From positions 1-38,467 of the forward strand of contig JAISZB010000080.1 in NCBI GenBank assembly GCA_031269465.1: a stretch of 38,467 nt of DNA, in the 5' to 3' direction. The position numbers were made by a program, and so were the translations under genes. The notes beneath the pieces were generated by a model, which ran no database searches, was not told the DNA's origin, and saw nothing but the letters and a program-made list of their open reading frames with translations. The DNA is from Clostridiales bacterium (GTDB taxonomy: Bacteria > Bacillota > Clostridia > Lachnospirales > WQUN01). Positions within the stretch are counted from its first letter, which is position 1. Each line of letters begins with the position of its first letter. Shown piece after piece: positions 32,382-38,467 of this stretch.

Positions 32382-34895
32382 CTACTTGGCTCTGCCTATG
32401 TCGGCAGCGCTTCTGACGCGGATGTCGCCAAGGGATCCGCGAAGTATCTTGACGGTTTTTTCATCGGAGTTCAAGTCAAAAAAGTTGTCGCTTAAGAGAA
32501 TATCCGAATCGATGCTGTAGATATTCACTGATTTTGCATATGCACTGGATTTTACTGTAATTTCATCCTCGCTTGCAATCAGCTCAAGTTGGGCGTCAAC
32601 GAATTTGAAGTGCTTAGGAGGACAAAACATAACGGTGCCGCTTGAAATGATCGATCCCTTTGATTCCAATTCGAAGCTTAGGTAGTTTGAATGCATGTCT
32701 GCTTGGGGAAAGTCCAGCTTTTCAAGCCAGAGGCTCGAAAGAGGGGGTATTTCGCACTCGAATGAGCCGCAGGAGAGCACCTTTGCGCAGGCATCCCTTA
32801 AAGCCCATTTGACAGTTCCTTTTACGCTTTCGAGAGTTTCATTTGAAACAGAAAGCTTCGCGCTTTTTTCGTACACAGTTGATTCTCTGTTTACATCCGC
32901 GCCTTGGGTCAGATAGCCTTCTTCGCAGGCGGAAAGAAGTACAGGGGCAAAGAAGCGTTTTGCATAGTAATGAAGGGCTTTCCAACGTCCGAAATAATCG
33001 ATGGAAGCCCAGGAGGACACAGGCCAGCAGTCGTTTAGCTGCCAATAGACGGCTCCCATGCAGCGTCCTCTATTGCGGCGGAAGTGCTCGACGCCGTATT
33101 TCACTGCGTCGGCTTGGAGAAGCTGGGATGCGTAGATTACTTGCTCGAAGTTTGAAGGATAGAGGTAGTTTTGTCCCAGATATTTAAGGATTATTCCGTT
33201 TGCCGAGTTGTTGCGCTGATGCTTTTCAAACACATATGAAAAAACGTTGCGATCCTCTGGCAAAGTGAATGAGTTTACCGTTTTTATGTCTGGGAACGAT
33301 TGGAATCCAAACTCCGACGCAAATCGGAAGAAGTAGTCGCGGTAAGCAGAAAAAGGCCGCTCTCCATGCCATACGTCCCAGAAGTGAGAGTCTCCTCTGG
33401 TCTCGTCATTCGGCTTGTCGAAGCTTCCGCCGGAAGAGGGGGACGCTGGCCAGTAGAATGTCTGAGGAGCGTGCTTCAAGACCAAAGACGGCATCAGTTC
33501 TTCAAAAAGGCGGAAATAGTCGCCGAATTGCTTGGGAGTGTAGTTCCACTTCTTGTAGCCGATCTGGACGGATTTGCTGTTTTTGCCAAGAATGTCAGAT
33601 TCGAGGCTGAGGTCGGACGTTGAAAGCATTTGCCACTCCATCTCATTGTTGCCGCAGAATAAGCCCAATGATGCGTGGTGACGCAAGCGCTTTATGTTGC
33701 AGATTAGCTCCTGCTTGATATTTTCCTTAAATTCAGGCGTCAGCTCGATTATGGCGCAGGCGAACATGAAATCCTGCCAAACCAGAAGGCCCAGTTCATC
33801 GCAGACATCATAAAAGTAGTCATGCGGATAAAACGCGCCGCCCCACACGCGGATGCAGTTCATATTGGCTTTGACGCAGTCTTCCAGAAGAATCTTGGTT
33901 CTCTCAGCGTTTATTCTGGATAGGATGTGATCTTCCGGTATGTAGTCTGCACCCATGGCAAAGATTGAAATGCCGTTTACACAGAACTCGAAGCTTTCTC
34001 CCCATTCATCACGCTCCCTGCGCACAGTCGCCGTGCGCAGGCCTATCCGCCTGCTCCAGCAATCTACAGGAGCGCCGTCCTTGAGAAGGGTTACGCTTAT
34101 GAGGTATAGAGGTTGAGCGCCGTACCCGTTAGGGTACCACAGCTCAGGGTTGTCTATGCCCAGTGAAAATCCGTCCAGGCTTCCGTGAGATTTGAATTCG
34201 GCGCCGCTGGGGGATGCCGCAACCGCTTCAACCGTCCAGCCGCAACCGCCAGGCGGAAGCGAGGCTTCAGGCTTTATAAAAAGCGAGGCGAGGGACGCTT
34301 TGTGCTCCTGAATGATCAGCACATCGTCAAGTGAAGCTTCCGGAACGGATTCAATATATATGTCTTTCCAGATACCCGCGTCCGGAAGCCTTGCGCCCCA
34401 GTCCCATCCGAACATGCAGTGCGCCTTCCTTATTCGGGGGAAGCCTCGCATGGCGTCAGGAGAGCCGTCGGCGTGGAATAGGGCGTCTTGCTGCCGTATG
34501 TATTTGAGGGGGGAACGAAATGTTATTTTAATTACATTTTCTCCAGGCAGCAGGCCGTCGAGATCAAATTTCCAGATTCTATGCATGTTGTCGGCATAGC
34601 CAACATGCTTGCCATTTACATGTATGTCCGCGATGGTATCCAAGCCTTCGCAAACAAGGCGGAGTTTGCCGCCAGCAAAGTCTTGGGGCATGATGAAATG
34701 CTTTGAATAGGCATAGTCGTTTTCCATGAGCTCCAAAGCTTGAAGCTCATTGTCTCTCCAATACGGATCATCCATTTTGCCGTTTGCCAGAAGATCAGCG
34801 TATACAGATCCTGGCGCTTGGGCTGGCAGCGTTTCCGCCGCCCCGTTATTTATGTAGTTTAATATCCACTGGCCGTTAAGGCTGTATTTAGTCAT
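32382..34895 (-). CDS. Beta-mannosidase, glycoside hydrolase family 2
   Basis: 837 aa, typical for GH2 beta-mannosidases (about 820-880). It removes terminal beta-mannose from mannan or N-glycan fragments. An N-terminal sugar-binding jelly roll starts SLNGQWIL, a middle Ig-like domain follows, then the TIM barrel has GADYIPEDH, RVWGGAFYP, the acid/base E418 in CGNNEMEW and the nucleophile E528 in ASEFGFQSFP, then YWQLND(C)W. No signal peptide, so it is cytoplasmic. The ATG gives the normal N-terminus but has almost no Shine-Dalgarno (TTTGAG). The upstream region folds into several adjacent hairpins. Confidence 0.94.
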   Translation of the reverse strand: MTKYSLNGQWILNYINNGAAETLPAQAPGSVYADLLANGKMDDPYWRDNELQALELMENDYAYSKHFIMPQDFAGGKLRLVCEGLDTIADIHVNGKHVGYADNMHRIWKFDLDGLLPGENVIKITFRSPLKYIRQQDALFHADGSPDAMRGFPRIRKAHCMFGWDWGARLPDAGIWKDIYIESVPEASLDDVLIIQEHKASLASLFIKPEASLPPGGCGWTVEAVAASPSGAEFKSHGSLDGFSLGIDNPELWYPNGYGAQPLYLISVTLLKDGAPVDCWSRRIGLRTATVRRERDEWGESFEFCVNGISIFAMGADYIPEDHILSRINAERTKILLEDCVKANMNCIRVWGGAFYPHDYFYDVCDELGLLVWQDFMFACAIIELTPEFKENIKQELICNIKRLRHHASLGLFCGNNEMEWQMLSTSDLSLESDILGKNSKSVQIGYKKWNYTPKQFGDYFRLFEELMPSLVLKHAPQTFYWPASPSSGGSFDKPNDETRGDSHFWDVWHGERPFSAYRDYFFRFASEFGFQSFPDIKTVNSFTLPEDRNVFSYVFEKHQRNNSANGIILKYLGQNYLYPSNFEQVIYASQLLQADAVKYGVEHFRRNRGRCMGAVYWQLNDCWPVSSWASIDYFGRWKALHYYAKRFFAPVLLSACEEGYLTQGADVNRESTVYEKSAKLSVSNETLESVKGTVKWALRDACAKVLSCGSFECEIPPLSSLWLEKLDFPQADMHSNYLSFELESKGSIISSGTVMFCPPKHFKFVDAQLELIASEDEITVKSSAYAKSVNIYSIDSDILLSDNFFDLNSDEKTVKILRGSLGDIRVRSAADIGRAK

Positions 34896-34972
34896 GAAAA
34901 CTCAAATGATTGCGCAAAGTTGCTGCTTTGCAAAGCGTCTTTGCGTAATCTACTCCCTTCTTTTTGCGCATG

Positions 34973-35042
34973 GGCGTTCGCGAAGCTGCCTGGCGAAACG
35001 CCAAGCATAATTCCTGAAAGAATTCAGCCGCTCAGGCGGCTG
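34973..35042 (-). other. Row of hairpins upstream of the beta-mannosidase gene
   Basis: Three adjacent perfect hairpins: TGGCG-AAA-CGCCA (34991-35003), AATTC-CTGAAA-GAATT (35009-35024) and CAGCCGC-TCAG-GCGGCTG (35025-35042). The first can instead be replaced by pairing of GGCGTTCGC (34973-34981) with GCGAAACGCC (34993-35002). It lies 78-147 bp upstream of the ATG on the sense strand of the mannosidase. I do not recognise a known riboswitch. Confidence 0.45.
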
Positions 35043-35200
35043 AGACTGCGATTTAAAAATATGGATTTTGCTTTAGCACTCCGGGTTAATCTCTCTATTG
35101 CCTCGCTTTGATAGAGCCGTATGGCTAAAAAAGCTGGCATAATGCTTTAAGCCTTCAGGAGGATTTATAGCAAGCAGTTTGATGCCGTCAAGCGCCTTAT

Positions 35201-35332
35201 TATACCGCTTATCATCGAATGTTCCTTTTTTAGAGCTTGACTGTCCATTGAGTGGTGCGATTGATATCGGCATTTCGCACTCGCTGTATAATCAAGCTCC
35301 AAAAAAGGTAATTTTATATGAAAAGCAGTATA
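35201..35332 (+). repeat. MITE-like element, short class, copy 8
   Basis: 132 bp: TATACCGCTTATCATCGAAT ... TTTATATGAAAAGCAGTATA, with the arm pair CCTTTTTTAGAGCTTGA and TCAAGCTCCAAAAAAGG around CATTGAGTGGTGCGATTGAT. Confidence 0.88.
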
Positions 35333-35424
35333 TCAAGCGAGCATGCAAATAGGATGCAAGCGGAGAGCGGCAATCTCATGCATGAAAGCGAATGCTATAA
35401 CGTTTTAGCTCCAAACGCGAAGAC

Positions 35425-35507
35425 GCCCTTAAAAACGCCGTTTTTCAGGCATGAGAAAACGGCCGGGCCTTCCCGGTGTTGGCGAGACGGCCTTTAAGGG
35501 GCTTTTT
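35425..35507. ncRNA. Candidate structured RNA or terminator complex
   Basis: An outer stem GCCCTTAAA (35425-35433) / TTTAAGGGGC (35493-35502) encloses CCGTTTT/AAAACGG (35438-35444 / 35456-35462) and CCGGG-CCTT-CCCGG (35463-35476), followed by TTTTT on the + strand. On the minus strand the CCGTTTT/AAAACGG stem is followed by CGTTTTT, a terminator-like end. This is a compact multi-branched fold in a gap without genes; identity unknown. Confidence 0.4.
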
Positions 35508-35800
35508 AATGAGAGGAGCGGGGGTTCTGGATATGCATGGATTGCTATGCCGGTTTGCACTGGAAAGTGCACTTGATTGCAAATCGGCATATATACTGAT
35601 TTGCAGATGCAAGCCGCCGATATAATTAAAACGTTTAAGGCGCTTTTGAAAAATCCGTAAGATGAGGGAGGAGAACATGAGTCCGTCTTGACTCTCCTCT
35701 TGGCAAAAAGAGTGTTTTGACGAGAAATTTCAAATACGTCTCAATGATTCTGCAAGCTTTTTGACATTAATGCTGCTTGCTGGACTTGAAAGATGAAAGA

Positions 35801-35904
35801 TATACTGATTTGAATATAAAACTTCCTGCCCTGGATCTTATCTAACTTCACTATATTGTACAGCAGAGATCCAAAATAGGTAAATATTACTGCAAATCGG
35901 TATA
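35801..35904. repeat. Short palindromic dispersed repeat
   Basis: TATACTGATTTGAATATAAA ... TTACTGCAAATCGGTATA, with GGATCTTATC and AGATCCAAAATAGG in the interior. TA is present at both edges. Confidence 0.65.
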
Positions 35905-36052
35905 ATTTCCTCATTAATGAATATCCACTTGAATTATATAATGTTTGGGAGAAAAGGTCAATGACTTTTAAGGAAATAGAGGTTATTTTGCAGGCGTCAA
36001 GATTTGGCGGGAATAGAGGAGGGCAAGGGACGATATTGTTGAAGGCTTTGAG

Positions 36053-36119
36053 GCTTTTAATTAATGCTTCAGGGGATCAGCCCCTTGCCGCGGACTCCCC
36101 TGAAGCGCTAATTAAAAGC
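36053..36119. repeat. Long inverted repeat downstream of the FGGY kinase gene
   Basis: GCTTTTAATTA + AT + GCTTCAGGGGA (36053-36076) faces TCCCCTGAAGC + GC + TAATTAAAAGC (36096-36119): 22 paired bases with one symmetric 2-nt mismatch and a 19-nt loop. It lies about 120 bp past the kinase stop. There is no T-run after the stem, but the A/T-rich base could give weak termination. A small open frame on the + strand (35961-36245) overlaps it and is probably not real. Confidence 0.65.
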
Positions 36120-36236
36120 TGTTATGCAGACGCGCAGCAAAACGCACCGATTTTCGGACTTGATTATCCAGTGAAACCCTGCGCAGCAAAGTCCAAAAAC
36201 CAGAGCTTTCTTATGCTCATCGGCATGAATGGACAA

Positions 36237-37835
36237 TCAGCATAAGTTCTCGACGGCGGCCCTTTCAATGGCAAACCCTTTTTTATATCTTTCCATGAAC
36301 GCTGAGAATCCCGCTAAATCTTTTTCGTCAGGCGCCACCTGTGAGCCTGCGTCATCACCGAAGACCTTGCGCGAAAGAAAATCCTCAAGGGTTTCGCCTT
36401 CGCCTTTCTGCGACATATATGCGGCTAAAAGCGCGATGCCCCAAGCGCCTCCCTCCGCAGCGGATTCCATTACTGTTACGGGGACATTCAAAGCGCAAGC
36501 CATAAAGCGCTGGCCGACTCCCTTAGTTTTGAAAAAACCGCCATGCCCCAGAAGCTGATCCAATCGGACATGCTCATTGTCTGTAAGGATGTCCATGCCT
36601 ATCTTGAGCGTTGCAAGAGCGGAAAAAAGATGGGTGCGCATGAAGTTCGCGATGTTCAGGCGGCTGTCAGCCAATTGAGCGAACAGCGGCTTTCCAGCGT
36701 CGAATCCTGTTATGGGTTCTCCGGAATAATAATTGTAGCTTAGAAGGCCTCCGCAATCGGCTTCGCCTTCCAGCGCCTTCAGGTACAAAGCTTCATAGAG
36801 GTCGGACTTGCTAGGCTTTGCGCCGAATAAAGAGGCCGCTTCTCCAAAGAGCTTGACCCATGCGTCAAGAGCGGTTGTGCAGTTGTTGCAGTGAACCATT
36901 GCGACAGGCTTTCCAGAAGGCGTTGTTACCATGTCAATTTCAGGATAGACCTTTTTTAACTCTTTCTCCAGTACAATCATCGCAAACAGGGATGTGCCCG
37001 CAGATACATTGCCAGTGCGGCTTGCCACGCTGTTGGTCGCGGCCATTCCTGTTCCCGCGTCGCCTTCTGGCGGGCAAAGGGGGATGCAGGGCTTGAGGGC
37101 GCCAGTTGGATCCAGGAGCTTTGCTCCTTCTTCAGTCAATGCGCCGGCGCTGTCGCCAGCAGACAATACCTTAGGAAGAATATCTTCCAGCTTCCAGCGG
37201 CAAGCGCTTTTCGCTATAAGTGAATTGAACTGCTCCACCATTCTCGGGTGATAGCTGTTTATACCGCTGTCTATCGGGAATATCCCCGAAGCGTCTCCAA
37301 CTCCGATGACTTTTTGGCCCGTGAGCTTCCAGTGGACGTATCCCGCCAAGGTGGTTAAATATTCTATCTCAGAAACATGGCTTTCATTGTTCAGAATTGC
37401 TTGGTATAAATGGGAGATGTTCCAGCGCAACGGCACATTGAACTGAAACTCTTCAGACAGCAGCCTTGCAGCCTTTTCTGTAGTGGTGTTGCGCCAAGTA
37501 CGAAATGGCGCCAAAAGTGTTCCATCCTTGCCGAAGGCAAGATAGCCGTGCATCATTCCAGAGATTCCAATTGCTTTTAGGGATGTAACGCCAACTCCAT
37601 ATTTGGACTTTGCTTCCATAGAAAGCTTGTTGAAACTGTCTTGGAGCCCGTGCCACACATCTTCCAAATGATAAGTCCATATGCCATTTTCTAAGCGGTT
37701 CTCCCATTCGTGCGCGCCTGAGGCGATTGGAGAGAAGTCTTGGCCAATCAGCACCGCTTTGATGCGAGTGGAGCCAAGCTCAATTCCTAGAATGGCTTTG
37801 CCGTCTATAATTGCTTGCTTTGCGTCACAATCCAT
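36237..37835 (-). CDS. FGGY-family carbohydrate kinase
   Basis: 532 aa sugar kinase of the FGGY (ribulokinase/xylulokinase/glycerokinase) fold. Seen: the phosphate-binding [12 protein letters not shown] (17-28), [11 protein letters not shown] (substrate side), [25 protein letters not shown] (ATPase loop), and [18 protein letters not shown] with [13 protein letters not shown] near the C-terminus. The family cannot be narrowed to one sugar; similar ~530-aa proteins in Firmicutes often sit beside pentose phosphate epimerases. The start is the ATG at 37835, giving the usual [15 protein letters not shown] beginning; a longer frame to 37946 adds 37 residues without family likeness. Neither start has a good Shine-Dalgarno. 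It stands alone, flanked on both sides by repeats. Confidence 0.88.
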   Translation of the reverse strand: MDCDAKQAIIDGKAILGIELGSTRIKAVLIGQDFSPIASGAHEWENRLENGIWTYHLEDVWHGLQDSFNKLSMEAKSKYGVGVTSLKAIGISGMMHGYLAFGKDGTLLAPFRTWRNTTTEKAARLLSEEFQFNVPLRWNISHLYQAILNNESHVSEIEYLTTLAGYVHWKLTGQKVIGVGDASGIFPIDSGINSYHPRMVEQFNSLIAKSACRWKLEDILPKVLSAGDSAGALTEEGAKLLDPTGALKPCIPLCPPEGDAGTGMAATNSVASRTGNVSAGTSLFAMIVLEKELKKVYPEIDMVTTPSGKPVAMVHCNNCTTALDAWVKLFGEAASLFGAKPSKSDLYEALYLKALEGEADCGGLLSYNYYSGEPITGFDAGKPLFAQLADSRLNIANFMRTHLFSALATLKIGMDILTDNEHVRLDQLLGHGGFFKTKGVGQRFMACALNVPVTVMESAAEGGAWGIALLAAYMSQKGEGETLEDFLSRKVFGDDAGSQVAPDEKDLAGFSAFMERYKKGFAIERAAVENLC

Positions 37836-37936
37836 TTTTTTATGCGCTGCTTGATTACGGGCCGGAATGCTCCCTGCAAGGACGTGTTCAAAGATAATGA
37901 GCCAATCCAGTTTTATGCGATTGGGAAATAGCTTTT

Positions 37937-38065
37937 GAGCAGTCAAATGCAGCTATTTTGGAGATTGACCGCGCACTTTCAAGTTGCGAAATGCCGATAT
38001 CGGCTTTTCGCGCATGCTGTACAGGCAATCTCCAAAATTGGAGCCTTCCTATGCGCAACAGTATA
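37937..38065. repeat. Short palindromic dispersed repeat, about 129 bp
   Basis: GAGCAGTCAAATGCAGCTAT ... CCTATGCGCAACAGTATA. Arms ATTTTGGAGATTG and CAATCTCCAAAAT surround GCGAAATGCCGATATCGGCT. It lies just upstream of the FGGY kinase gene. Confidence 0.7.
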
Positions 38066-38111
38066 TACTGATTCGCATTGGAAAGTTCCGAGTTGATTGG
38101 AAATCAGCATA
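38064..38111. repeat. Mini dispersed element, shares TA with the previous one
   Basis: TATACTGATTCGCATTGGAA joined to GATTGGAAATCAGCATA. The previous element's right end and this left end overlap at TATA, suggesting insertion of one next to the other. Confidence 0.5.
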
Positions 38112-38178
38112 GCATGGCGGCCGGCAGCTTTCCTTTCTTAATATAGTCTTTGCCCATGTTGATGCTTGATATGGAGAT

Positions 38179-38274
38179 GCGCAGTCAAATGCAGGGGTTT
38201 GGAGCTTGATTGTCCAGTGAGAAGCTGGGCAGCCAATCTCCAAAATCAGAGCTATCCAAAGCGCATCAGTGCAT
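38179..38274. repeat. Short palindromic dispersed repeat
   Basis: GCGCAGTCAAATGCAGGGGT ... AAAGCGCATCAGTGCATA, with TTTGGAGCTTGATTG and CAATCTCCAAAATCAGAGC as partly complementary arms. Confidence 0.55.
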
Positions 38275-38337
38275 ATTGCTATCCCTGAGCTTGGCCTTTA
38301 TGGGATGCGCAATGATTTTGGAGCAGAATAATCCATC

Positions 38338-38420
38338 TATACCGCGTTTCATATAAACTACTATGAAGCTTCGCTTCACCACTAAGGATGAAACCATCAC
38401 TTATTTAAAGTTTTATTTCC
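38338..38420 (-). repeat. MITE-like element, partial, inverted, near the window edge
   Basis: Left end TATACCGCGTTTCATATAAA followed by ACTATGAAGCTTCGCTTCAC, matching the long-class inner end in inverted orientation. It fades after about 38420 and may be truncated. The shared ATG-led frame begins here as MKLRFTTKDE. Confidence 0.65.
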
Positions 38421-38467
38421 GCTAAAATCGGCAAAAATATGGAAGGCAGGATAGGTTCATTAGTTTT

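Noticed and set aside
35961..36245. 94-aa plus-strand protein next to the FGGY kinase
   Set aside because: It crosses a 22-bp-arm inverted repeat and a repeat fragment, and has no recognisable protein pattern.

Overview
The window looks like a chromosomal segment of a mid-GC Gram-positive anaerobe, probably Clostridia (Eubacteriales). The basis is the run ftsK/spoIIIE - rimO - pgsA - cinA - recA - recX on the + strand (11175-20687), a gene order known from that class, plus strong purine-rich ribosome binding sites and a consensus sigma-A promoter. No rRNA or tRNA gene was seen.

Layout. (1) 1-4855 is a decayed accessory zone: a tandem repeat, the broken 3' part of a tnpB gene with its IS200/IS605-type right-end hairpin, a likely truncated group II intron, a PD-(D/E)XK nuclease-like gene with a coiled-coil tail and a decayed partial duplicate of it, an orphan terminator and dispersed repeats. 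(2) 4856-6739 holds an unrecognised small protein and a YegS/BmrU-type lipid kinase. (3) 6905-10817 (minus) is a purK - ecfA1A2 (both ATPases fused in one polypeptide) - ecfT operon with a good promoter at 10870-10898. (4) 11175-20687 is the housekeeping block. A decayed iscB 3' end sits directly before the pgsA start codon. (5) 20688-25396 contains clustered MITE-like repeats, a pseudouridine-kinase-like PfkB protein with an N-terminal HTH, a second decayed iscB end abutting the start codon of an esterase-like hydrolase, and a TmrB-like P-loop protein. (6) 25571-37835 looks like a sugar/sugar-acid catabolic region: a PrpR-type regulator lacking the GAFTGA loop, divergent from a DUF1537 kinase-PdxA2 fusion, then (minus) an NAD-dependent epimerase, a GH2 beta-mannosidase and an FGGY kinase.

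How the genes relate. The fused kinase/dehydrogenase contains both activities of the known DUF1537/PdxA2 route for four-carbon acid sugars (phosphorylation, then oxidative decarboxylation to a triose phosphate). The divergent PrpR_N regulator is the obvious candidate controller. Beta-mannosidase, epimerase and FGGY kinase suggest neighbouring use of plant or host glycans, but no transporter is in the window. purK has no purE beside it and the ECF module has no S-component beside it.

The most distinctive non-coding feature is a family of TA-bounded, internally palindromic elements. There are at least eight good copies in two size classes (about 120-135 and 210-226 bp), degenerate copies, and a related shorter family bounded by TATACTGATTTGCAG-like ends. 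They fill nearly all long intergenic gaps outside the two operons. Other notable points are the two iscB scars ending at ATGA start codons, an in-frame ribosome binding site and ATG at the junction of the kinase-PdxA2 fusion, the EcfA1-EcfA2 fusion, and a 19-bp hairpin-forming tandem repeat inside the ecf operon. All calls come from reading the sequence; no database search was run.
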